Shown here in pieces: positions 1-7,292 of a stretch of 64,000 nucleotides of DNA. A model generated the notes under the pieces. It had not been told where the DNA came from. It made no database searches and saw only the letters and a program-made list of their open reading frames with translations. A program made the position numbers and the translations under genes. Source of the DNA: Curvibacter cyanobacteriorum (GTDB taxonomy: Bacteria > Pseudomonadota > Gammaproteobacteria > Burkholderiales > Burkholderiaceae_C). The first letter of the stretch is position 1, and every line of letters begins with the position of its first letter. The DNA is taken from contig NZ_JAQSIP010000004.1 in NCBI RefSeq assembly GCF_028649475.1, forward strand, positions 62,001-126,000. The letters are read 5' to 3'.

Positions 1-2
1 TG

Positions 3-584
3 GCCTCGCTCGGTGGCATCCGCGGCGGCATCACGCTGGCCGCGGTGCTGGGGCTGCCGCTGTGGCTGAACTCAGGCGCACCGTTTCCGGCGCGCGACCT
101 GCTGGTGTTCCAGACCACCGCCATCATCGTCATTTCGCTGCTCGGAGGCAGCCTGGGCCTGCCCTGGTTGCTGCGCCGCCTGCACGCCGCGGCAGGCCCG
201 GGCCGACCGCACCTGGAGCAGCGCTGGGCCCGCAAGCGCGCCTTGCGCGCCGCCCTGCTGGCGCTGGAGCAGGTGCCCGAAGGCCTGGTGGCCCGCCACT
301 TGGGGGACGAGGCCGCCGCACAGGCGGCCCTGATCGACAAGGTGCGCCTGCGCGTGCGCCACCTCTACCAGCACCGCCTGACCGAGGTGGCCGGTGACGA
401 GGCCGGGCGCGCCGTGTCGCAGAGCGTGCTGGGGTTGGAGAAGGGCCTGCGCCTGCACGTGCTGCAGGCCGAGCGCGAGGCCCTGTACGCGCTGCGCGGG
501 CGCCACCAGATCAACGACGACACCCTGCGCCTGCTGATCCGCGAGATCGACATGGTCGAGCTCGCCTTGCGCGGCGTGGTCTGA
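3..584 (+). CDS. Na+/H+ antiporter (CPA1 family), C-terminal part
   Basis: The frame is open from the window edge, so the 5' end is missing. About 193 residues are visible. The first ones (SLGGIRGGITLAAVLGLP) match the conserved late transmembrane segment of CPA1 sodium/proton exchangers, normally G-x-R-G-x-x-x-L-A. A further hydrophobic helix follows (roughly TTAIIVISLLGG), then a long charged, helical cytoplasmic tail, as in bacterial NhaP/YjcE-type exchangers. The protein would sit in the inner membrane and exchange Na+ for H+. The family assignment rests on one motif plus topology. Substrate is not determined. The next gene is convergent, with its stop 28 bp away. Confidence 0.72.
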   Translation, partial: ASLGGIRGGITLAAVLGLPLWLNSGAPFPARDLLVFQTTAIIVISLLGGSLGLPWLLRRLHAAAGPGRPHLEQRWARKRALRAALLALEQVPEGLVARHLGDEAAAQAALIDKVRLRVRHLYQHRLTEVAGDEAGRAVSQSVLGLEKGLRLHVLQAEREALYALRGRHQINDDTLRLLIREIDMVELALRGVV

Positions 585-612
585 GGCTCGCGCGGGGGGC
601 TGCGCCGCGGGC

Positions 613-1710
613 TCAGGCCCACAGCGGCTCGGCGTCCAGGGCTTCGAGCTGGTCGTGCAGCAGGTGGGTCTGACCCTGCCAGTAGTCGCTGCTGCCAAAC
701 CAGGGAAAGTGGATCGGGAACGTGGGGTCGCTCCAGCGGCTGGCCAGCCAGGCGCTGTAGTGGATCAGGCGCAGCGTGCGCAGCGGCTCGATCAGGGCCA
801 GCTCGCGGCGGTCGAAGTCGCGCACCTGCTCATAGCCTTCGAGCAAGGCGCTGAGCTGGCCGGTCTGCTGCGCGCGGTCGCCCGACAGCAGCATCCACAG
901 GTCTTGCACCGCGGGGCCGCTGCGCGCGTCGTCGAGGTCGACAAAGTGCGGGCCGCCCTCGGGCAGCTCGGTCGGGGTCCAGAGGATGTTGCCCGGGTGG
1001 CAGTCGCCGTGCAGGCGGATCAGCTTCAGTGCATCGGCGCGGAAGTGCCCGTTCACCGGGTCGCAGGCCGGGTGGGCCGCGATGCGCGCCAGCGCCTCGT
1101 TGCAGGCCGCCAGCCAGGGGCCGGCGGCGTCGGCGGGCAGGGCGTTGGACTGCAGCAGGCTGTCGCGCGCGGCCCAGCCAAAGCTGGCCAGGTCCAGCGC
1201 CGGGCGGGCCTCAAACGCCTGCTGCGCGCCCACCTGGTGCAGGCGCGCCAGGAAGCGCCCGGTCCATTCGAGCACCTCGAAATCGTCCAGCTCGGGCTGG
1301 CGGCCACCCCGGCGCGGGCTGACCGAAAACGCGAAGCCGCTGTGGTGGTGCAGGCTGCGGCCCTCGATCTGCAGCGGGCCCACCGCCGGCACTTCGGCGG
1401 CACTGAGCTGGGCCGAGAAGCGGTGTTCTTCGAGGATCTGCGCCTCGCTCCAGCGCCCGGGGCGGTAGAACTTGCACACCACCCGGTCGTGCCCCTGCAC
1501 GGGTGACTCGAGTTGCACGTCGTAGACGCGGTTCTCGTACGAGGACAAGGCCATCAGGCGGCCGTCGCCGTGCAGGCCGATCTGGGCCAGCGCGTCCAGC
1601 ACGGTGTCCGGGGTCAGCCTTTCGTAGGGGTGCTCGGCAGCGGGGCTGGCCGGGGCCTGCTCGTCGAAGGTGAAGGGAGGTTGGTCGTCCAGGGGATCGG
1701 TGTGGGGCAT
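613..1710 (-). CDS. srkA: SrkA/YihE-type stress response serine/threonine kinase
   Basis: A 365-residue aminoglycoside-phosphotransferase-fold kinase. Visible motifs are SSYENRVYDV (57-66) in the N-lobe, the candidate ATP lysine in VVCKFYRPGRW (about 80), the catalytic loop HGDCHPGN (234-241, D236) and the metal-binding FVDLDD (256-261). These match SrkA/YihE, which in E. coli phosphorylates proteins and protects against oxidative and antibiotic-induced death. I placed the start at MPHTD. The open frame extends 142 codons further upstream, but that part is low-complexity P/A/R/G translation antisense to the LysR gene. The gene is monocistronic and lies 26 bp downstream of the LysR gene on the same strand. 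Confidence 0.86.
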   Translation of the reverse strand: MPHTDPLDDQPPFTFDEQAPASPAAEHPYERLTPDTVLDALAQIGLHGDGRLMALSSYENRVYDVQLESPVQGHDRVVCKFYRPGRWSEAQILEEHRFSAQLSAAEVPAVGPLQIEGRSLHHHSGFAFSVSPRRGGRQPELDDFEVLEWTGRFLARLHQVGAQQAFEARPALDLASFGWAARDSLLQSNALPADAAGPWLAACNEALARIAAHPACDPVNGHFRADALKLIRLHGDCHPGNILWTPTELPEGGPHFVDLDDARSGPAVQDLWMLLSGDRAQQTGQLSALLEGYEQVRDFDRRELALIEPLRTLRLIHYSAWLASRWSDPTFPIHFPWFGSSDYWQGQTHLLHDQLEALDAEPLWA

Positions 1711-1736
1711 GCGCTGATTGTCGTTGCCCCGGGCCT

Positions 1737-2657
1737 CTAGGCGGTGGTCGCTTCGTCCATCCGTGCGGCCGCGGCCAGCAGGGTCTGGCGCAGCCACAGC
1801 AGGCCCGGGTCCTTGGAGCGGTGCTTGTGCCACTGCATGACCTGCACCATGGGCGGGATCGGCATCGGCGGTTTGAGCAGCCGGATTGGCAGGTGCCGAC
1901 TGGCCTGCTGGGCCAGGCGCCGGTGCATGGTGGCGATGCGGTCGGTACCCACCACCAGGTGCGGTGCGGTCATGAAGCTGAAGGTGGACACCTCCACGCG
2001 GCGCGCGATGCCGTGGCGCAGCATGAAGGCCGACTCCAGCGATTGCCCCCCTGCCGGCGGCTGCATGATCACATGGCCGGCGGCCAGGTAGGAGTCCGGC
2101 GTCAGCTCGCGGTCGCGGAAGCGGCCCTGGTTGCACACGGCGCAGACAAACTCGTCCTGGAACACGGTGTCGGTTGGGTGGTCGGGCGAGCAGAACTCCT
2201 TGGGAATCACCAGCAAGTCGGCCTGACCCTGCTCGAGCGCCCGTTGGGGTTGCTCCACCTGCGGCATCAGGTGAAATCGCACCCGTGGGGCCTGGGCATG
2301 GGCCAGCACCATCAGCTGCGGCATCAGGGTGCTCAGCGAGTAGTCCGAGACAAAGATGCGGAACTCGCGCTCCGAGCGCGCCGGGTCGAACTCGGGCTGC
2401 GCGGTGATGGTGGTGTCGACCCGCATCAGCACGTCGCGCACCGCCTCCTTGAGCACTTCGGCACGCGGGGTCAGCTCCATTTGCCGCCCCACTTGCACCA
2501 GCAGCTCGTCGTCAAAGTACTCGCGCAACCGCGCCAGGGCGTTGCTCATGGCCGACTGGCTCATGTGCAGGCGCTCGGCGGCGCGGCTGATGCTGCAGGT
2601 GCTGAGCATCGCGTTCAGCGCCACCAGCAGGTTCAGATCCAGTTTGTTGAAACGCAT
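1737..2657 (-). CDS. LysR-family transcriptional regulator (NodD/PcpR-like)
   Basis: About 306 residues, the usual LysR length. The N-terminus MRFNKLDLNLLVALNAML followed by ISRAAERLHMSQSAMSNAL is the NodD/LinR/PcpR-type winged helix-turn-helix. The rest fits a substrate-binding effector domain. I chose the ATG at 2657 because it begins the conserved F-x-x-L-D-L-N-L-L stretch; an in-frame ATG 18 bp upstream adds only MARRTA. It is divergent from the DUF1302/DUF1329 catabolic run across a 179-bp intergenic region, the usual layout for a LysR controlling the neighbouring operon. The inducer is unknown but probably an aromatic or hydrophobic substrate of that operon (inference). Confidence 0.88.
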   Translation of the reverse strand: MRFNKLDLNLLVALNAMLSTCSISRAAERLHMSQSAMSNALARLREYFDDELLVQVGRQMELTPRAEVLKEAVRDVLMRVDTTITAQPEFDPARSEREFRIFVSDYSLSTLMPQLMVLAHAQAPRVRFHLMPQVEQPQRALEQGQADLLVIPKEFCSPDHPTDTVFQDEFVCAVCNQGRFRDRELTPDSYLAAGHVIMQPPAGGQSLESAFMLRHGIARRVEVSTFSFMTAPHLVVGTDRIATMHRRLAQQASRHLPIRLLKPPMPIPPMVQVMQWHKHRSKDPGLLWLRQTLLAAAARMDEATTA

Positions 2658-2836
2658 CGCGGTCCTGCGGGCCACACCTCAGTGTTAACCCCTTATGTAT
2701 TCATGGGATCGATATCTTAGATGTGTTGAAACCATTTTACGAATGTGTGTCGGCTTCGTAACCTTCGCGGCATCGATCGGCCAAGCCGCTCAAAGCCTCG
2801 CCAAGAAGGCCCCTGAAACCCACGGAGACACACACC
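2658..2836. promoter_or_regulatory. Divergent LysR / catabolic operon control region
   Basis: This 179-bp region is more AT-rich than the genes beside it. It holds a short perfect palindrome ATCTTAGAT (2714-2722), overlapped upstream by ATCGATAT, and an interrupted ATT-N5-AAT element (around 2735-2745). Short dyads of this kind are typical LysR contact sites (T-N11-A type). A GGAGA ribosome site precedes the ATG at 2837. No clear sigma-70 hexamer pair was found. Assignment is by position and symmetry only. Confidence 0.4.
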
Positions 2837-4513
2837 ATGCAACTCAGACCTCAGCGCCTGCGCCAGCGCACCAGATGGACCCGCCTGCCCCTGTGGGCCC
2901 TGTCCATGGTCATGTTCCCGGGCGCGCACGCCCTGGAGCTGGACACCGGCAACGAAGACCTCAAGATCCGCTTTGACAACACCGTCAAGGCCAGCACGCA
3001 GTACCGCCTGCAAGACGCCCAGCCCGCCCTGGCCAACAGCACCCGCCAGATCGTGCCCGGCGTGGCCGCCTCGGCGTTTCCGCAGGCCCTGAACCTGAAC
3101 GCTGGCGATGACAACTTCCGCCGGCAAGGCATCGTCTCCAAGCGCCTCGACCTGCTGAGCGAGTTCGACCTCGTCTACCGCAAAGACCTGGGCCTGCGCC
3201 TGAGCGCCGCCGCCTGGTACGACGCCGCCTACAGCGGCACCACCTCGGCCACTGACCCCGGCAACGGACAGGCGGTGTACAACCAGTTCTCCAGCGCCAC
3301 CCGCGACCTGGCCGGGCGCAAGGCCGAGGTGCTGGACGCCTTCGTCTTCGGCGCGCTGCCGCTGGCCAACGGCAACAAGGCCACTGCCCGCCTGGGCCGC
3401 CACGCCCTGCAGTACGGCGAAAGCCTGTTCTTTGGCGACAACGGCATCGCCCGCGCCCAGGGGCCGATCGACATCTGGAAGTTGATGTCCTCGCCCAACG
3501 CCCAGTTCAAGGAAATCATTCGCCCGGTGCCCCAGGTGTCGGCGCAGCTGCCACTGTCGTCTGACGTGTCGATCGGCGGCTATTACCAGTTCCGCTGGGA
3601 GGCCGACCGCATGGCCCCGGCCGGCAGCTATTTCAGCAATGCCAACACCATCTGGGGCGGCTCGGGCCTCAACGAGGTGGTGGGCAGCGCGGTGTTGCGC
3701 CCGGGCGCGGACGTGCGCCCACCCGACAGTGGTCAGTTCGGGGCCCAGCTCAAGTGGCGCCTCGAGGAGACCGACCTGGGCTTCTATGCCGCGCGCTACC
3801 ACGACAAGGCCGGGCAATTGTTCTCGCAGCTCAATGTGACGGGCGGGCAGGGCCAGTGGTACTACGCCTTTCCCCAGGCCGTGAAGACCGTGGGCGCCAG
3901 CGCCAGCCACTCGCTGGGCAACACCAATGTGTCGGTCGAGACCTCGTTGCGCCAGGACATGCCGCTGGTCAACAGCAACATCGTCTACGCCAACGTGGGC
4001 CCCACCGGCGTGCTGGCCACCGGCAAGACGGCGCACCTGAACCTCTCGTGGCTCAGCTCGCTGGGGCCCAGCTTCGTGGCCCGCGAAGCCACCTTCCTGG
4101 GTGAGATCGCCTGGAACCGCCTGCTCAGCAAGCGCGACCCGCAAGGCCACCTCGACCCCCTGCGCACCCGCGACGCCACGGCGCTGCAGATGGTCTTCAG
4201 CCCCAGCTACCGGCAGGTGCTGCCGGGTCTGGACCTCAGCGTACCGCTGGGCCTGCGCTATGTGCTGGACGGCAACTCCGCCATCACCGGCCAGTCCTGG
4301 GGCCCCAAGGGCACGGGGTCGGCCACCTTCGGTGTGGAAGGCACGTACGAGGGCGTGTGGCAGTTCGCCCTCAATTACACCCGCTTCCTGGGCGGCTCGG
4401 CGCCCCTCGTCAACTACACCCCGCTGCTCACCGGCGGCACCCCGACCTACACCACCGGCAACCCCCTTGGCGACCGTGACTTTGTCTCGCTGTCGATCCG
4501 CCGGACCTTCTGA
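2837..4513 (+). CDS. DUF1302 family outer-membrane protein
   Basis: A 558-residue exported protein. The basic N-terminus is followed by a hydrophobic stretch and a likely signal cleavage after AHA (about residue 33). The body is rich in alternating polar and hydrophobic strands, and the chain ends in R-R-T-F with a C-terminal phenylalanine, the outer-membrane barrel signature. DUF1302 proteins are consistently paired with DUF1329 proteins, as here, in Pseudomonas and Comamonadaceae loci for steroid, terpene or other hydrophobic substrates. GGAGA lies just upstream of the ATG. A role in passage or handling of a hydrophobic compound at the outer membrane is inferred from context. Confidence 0.85.
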   Translation: MQLRPQRLRQRTRWTRLPLWALSMVMFPGAHALELDTGNEDLKIRFDNTVKASTQYRLQDAQPALANSTRQIVPGVAASAFPQALNLNAGDDNFRRQGIVSKRLDLLSEFDLVYRKDLGLRLSAAAWYDAAYSGTTSATDPGNGQAVYNQFSSATRDLAGRKAEVLDAFVFGALPLANGNKATARLGRHALQYGESLFFGDNGIARAQGPIDIWKLMSSPNAQFKEIIRPVPQVSAQLPLSSDVSIGGYYQFRWEADRMAPAGSYFSNANTIWGGSGLNEVVGSAVLRPGADVRPPDSGQFGAQLKWRLEETDLGFYAARYHDKAGQLFSQLNVTGGQGQWYYAFPQAVKTVGASASHSLGNTNVSVETSLRQDMPLVNSNIVYANVGPTGVLATGKTAHLNLSWLSSLGPSFVAREATFLGEIAWNRLLSKRDPQGHLDPLRTRDATALQMVFSPSYRQVLPGLDLSVPLGLRYVLDGNSAITGQSWGPKGTGSATFGVEGTYEGVWQFALNYTRFLGGSAPLVNYTPLLTGGTPTYTTGNPLGDRDFVSLSIRRTF

Positions 4514-4531
4514 TTTCGACTGGAGACAAGC

Positions 4532-5893
4532 GTGAACAAAACGATGCTGATTTCGATGCTGACCGCCGCTGCTGCGGTTTCAGGGATGGTGCCCGCAGTG
4601 GCGGCGGTGAGTGCCGATGAGGCGGCCAAGCTCAAGTCTGAACTGACCCCATTCGGGGCGCAAAAGGCCGGCAATGCCGACGGCACCATCCCGGCCTGGA
4701 CCGGGGGCTACACCCAGCCCATCGCGGGCGACAAGGCCGGTGGTCGGCGTGGCGATCCGTTCAAGGACGAGAAGCCCCTGTTCTCGATCAACGCCAAGAA
4801 CGCCGAACAACACGCGGCCAAGCTCAGCGAAGGCACGCGAGCCCTGCTCAAGAAATACCCCGACAGCTTCCGGGTCGACGTGTACCGCAGCCACCGCACG
4901 GCCGCGGCGCCGCAGTGGGTCTACGACAACACCTTCAAGAACGCCACCCGCGCCAAGCTCAACAACGACGTCATCGAGGGCGCCTACGGCGGCATCCCGT
5001 TCCCGATTCCCAAGACCGGCGCCGAGGCCATCAGCAACCACATCCTGCGCTGGCGCGGTGCCACTTGGCAATGGCAGGCCACCCAGTACCAGCTCACCGC
5101 CGAGGGCAAGGCCGTGATGACCACCGACGGCCAGGCCGACCAGCAGATGCCGTATTACTTTGAAGACGGCAATCCCGAGCAGTTCGCCAAGAAGAACGAG
5201 ACCTGGCTGATCCGCCTCATCAACACCGGCCCGCCGATCCGCGCGGGCGAGGCCATCGTCGGGCGCACCCAGGTGGACGGCAGCAAAGACCAGGCCTGGG
5301 TCTACTTGACCGGCCAGCGCCGTGTGCGCAAGCTGCCCAACCCCTGCTGCGACACCCCGGCCCCGGCCACCGCAGGCGTGATGAGCTTCGATGAGCTGGA
5401 GACCTGGAACGGCCGCATCGACCGCTTTGACTGGACCCTGGTCGGCAAGCAGGAGATGTTCATCCCCTACAACGGCAACAAGCTGCTGCAGCCCAAGACT
5501 GACGCCGAAGTGCTGAGCGCCCACCACCTCAACCCCGACCATGTGCGCTGGGAGCTGCACCGCGTCTGGGTCATCGAGGCCAAGCTGCGTCAGGGCCAGC
5601 GCCACCAGGCCGTGCGCAGCCGCTACTACTGTGACGAGGACACCTGGACCTGCGTGCTGGGCGACCGCTGGGACGCCAACGGTCAACTCTGGCGCACCCT
5701 GTGGTCGCAGACCCTGGTGGCCCCGGACCTGCCGGGCACTGTGGTCGGCGCCATGGGCATGAATGACCTGCTGACCGGGCAGGCCTATGTGGCCAACCTC
5801 TACAACAGCAAGCCAGTGCACTACGCGATCAAGCCGCGCCTGCCGGACACCGTGTTCACTCCCGACGCCATGGCTGGCGAGGGGATCCGCTGA
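4532..5893 (+). CDS. DUF1329 family exported protein (LolB-like fold family)
   Basis: 453 residues starting at GTG, with GGAGA 7 bp upstream and 18 bp after the DUF1302 stop. A signal peptide is clear (MNKTMLISMLTAAAAVSG, cleavage near AVAA). The mature start, SADEAAKLKSELTPFGAQKAGN followed by GTIPAWTGG, is the hallmark of DUF1329. An RRVRKLPN segment and paired cysteines (NPCCDTP; YYCDEDTWTC) lie further in. The family is described as periplasmic with a LolB/lipoprotein-carrier-like fold and always travels with DUF1302. It probably hands a hydrophobic ligand between the outer-membrane barrel and the MMPL pump downstream (inference). Confidence 0.85.
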   Translation: MNKTMLISMLTAAAAVSGMVPAVAAVSADEAAKLKSELTPFGAQKAGNADGTIPAWTGGYTQPIAGDKAGGRRGDPFKDEKPLFSINAKNAEQHAAKLSEGTRALLKKYPDSFRVDVYRSHRTAAAPQWVYDNTFKNATRAKLNNDVIEGAYGGIPFPIPKTGAEAISNHILRWRGATWQWQATQYQLTAEGKAVMTTDGQADQQMPYYFEDGNPEQFAKKNETWLIRLINTGPPIRAGEAIVGRTQVDGSKDQAWVYLTGQRRVRKLPNPCCDTPAPATAGVMSFDELETWNGRIDRFDWTLVGKQEMFIPYNGNKLLQPKTDAEVLSAHHLNPDHVRWELHRVWVIEAKLRQGQRHQAVRSRYYCDEDTWTCVLGDRWDANGQLWRTLWSQTLVAPDLPGTVVGAMGMNDLLTGQAYVANLYNSKPVHYAIKPRLPDTVFTPDAMAGEGIR

Positions 5894-5933
5894 GGGCCCG
5901 ACCCGACCGTTGCCCCTTCCTGTTCCCTCGGGG

Positions 5934-5953
5934 CCGGGCCCTTGCGGGCCCGG
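5934..5953 (+). other. GC-rich hairpin between DUF1329 gene and Ycf48-like gene
   Basis: A perfect 8-bp stem (CCGGGCCC / GGGCCCGG) with a 4-base TTGC loop in the 91-bp spacer. No T-run follows, so it is more likely an mRNA-stabilising or polarity element than a full intrinsic terminator. Seen directly; function inferred. Confidence 0.4.
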
Positions 5954-5984
5954 TTCGCCACCCCTTTGAAGATCGAGACTCGCC

Positions 5985-7292
5985 ATGACCGCGCCTGCTG
6001 ACGCCCTGACGGTGCCCCACCGCCCGCGTCGCCCCACTGGACCCGCATCCCCCGGGACCGCTTTCCCTCCCGCTGACCTCGCGGGCTCCGTGCCGGCCCG
6101 GCGCGTGCGCCCCGCCGCCGCTTCGCTTGCTGACCTGCTGGCTGCTTTTGTCGCGCTGCCGTTCCGGTGGTGTCGTGCTGCCTTGCTGGCCACACCGACG
6201 CCAGTGCCCGTGTGCGCCAGCCGTCGCGGGGCGCTGCGGTGGGGCGCCGCCCTGGGCGGCCTGCTGGGCGTGGCCCAGGCCGCCCCGGTGGTTGACAGCC
6301 TGGACCGGCCTGCGCTGGCCACCCGCCTGGGGCCGAACTCGGTGCTGCTGGCAGCGGCCCAGGCCGGCCCGCACACCGTGGTGGTGGGCGAGCGCGGTTT
6401 GGTGCTGTGGAGCCCGGACCAGGCGCGCACTTGGCACCAGGCCCAGGTGCCGGTCAGCGTCACCCTGACGGCCGTGCGCTTCGAATCGGAGCGCCGCGGC
6501 ATCGCGGTGGGCCACGGGGGTGTGGTGCTGAGCACCCAGGATGGCGGTCAAAGCTGGCAACAGCGCCTGAATGGTCGCCAGATGGCTCAGGCCCTGCTGA
6601 GCGAGGCCCGCGCCCGCCAGCACGCCGGGGCCATCGCCCAGGCCGAGCGCCTGGTGCAGGATGGCGCTGACAAGCCCCTGCTCGACGTGGCCTGGGTGGC
6701 GCCGCAGCGCGTGCTGGTGGTGGGCGCCTTTGGCCTGGCGTGGGCCAGCGAGGACGGGGGCCTGAACTGGGCCCCGTGGACCGAGCGCCTGGACAATCCC
6801 AAGGGCTTGCACCTGTACGCGGTGCGCCACCATGGGGCGGCCCTCCTGCTGGCCGGTGAGCAGGGTCTGCTGCTGTATTCCAGCGATGCCGGGCGGCGCT
6901 TCCAGCGCCTGCCCAGCCCTTACCAGGGCAGCTTTTTCACGGCAGAGATGCTCAGCCCCACCGAGTTTGTGGTGGCGGGCCTGCGCGGCCAGATCTGGCA
7001 CACTCAAGACGCGGGGCAGCACTGGCAGCCGGTCCACAACCCGGTCCACGCCAGCATCACGGGCTCGGCGCAAGGCGCCGATGGCCAGCTGTGGTGGGTC
7101 AATCAGGCGGGCCTGGTGCTGCAACAGCGCCAGGGGGCGCTGCAGCCCGTGCCGGGCAAGCCCCAGGCCCCCCTCAGTGGGGTGTTGCCGCTGGCGGGCG
7201 GGTCTTTGTTGACCGTCGGCCTGCAAGGGCTGCGCCTGCAGACCGTCGCGCCCGCCAGCGCCGCTGCGGCGGCCCCAGGAGCCCAGCCATGA
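5985..7292 (+). CDS. Ycf48/HCF136-like beta-propeller protein
   Basis: 435 residues. Repeated blades of the BNR/Ycf48 type are visible: GERGLVLWSPDQARTW, GHGGVVLSTQDGGQSW, GAFGLAWASEDGGLNW, GEQGLLLYSSDAGRRF and GLRGQIWHTQDAGQHW. Each has the D-x-G-x-x-W element. The first 80 or so residues are Pro/Arg-rich and atypical. A hydrophobic segment near residues 85-97 followed by AQAAP looks like a signal peptide, so the true start may be internal to the annotated one. The stop overlaps the MMPL start as ATGA, so the two are translationally coupled. In DUF1302/DUF1329 loci this protein accompanies the pump and may be an assembly or accessory factor. Confidence 0.78.
   Translation: MTAPADALTVPHRPRRPTGPASPGTAFPPADLAGSVPARRVRPAAASLADLLAAFVALPFRWCRAALLATPTPVPVCASRRGALRWGAALGGLLGVAQAAPVVDSLDRPALATRLGPNSVLLAAAQAGPHTVVVGERGLVLWSPDQARTWHQAQVPVSVTLTAVRFESERRGIAVGHGGVVLSTQDGGQSWQQRLNGRQMAQALLSEARARQHAGAIAQAERLVQDGADKPLLDVAWVAPQRVLVVGAFGLAWASEDGGLNWAPWTERLDNPKGLHLYAVRHHGAALLLAGEQGLLLYSSDAGRRFQRLPSPYQGSFFTAEMLSPTEFVVAGLRGQIWHTQDAGQHWQPVHNPVHASITGSAQGADGQLWWVNQAGLVLQQRQGALQPVPGKPQAPLSGVLPLAGGSLLTVGLQGLRLQTVAPASAAAAAPGAQP

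Noticed and set aside
1711-2136. 142-codon upstream extension of the SrkA-like kinase
   Set aside because: It lies antisense-in-frame over the LysR gene and is low-complexity P/A/R/G translation; the conserved kinase begins after the ATG at 1710.
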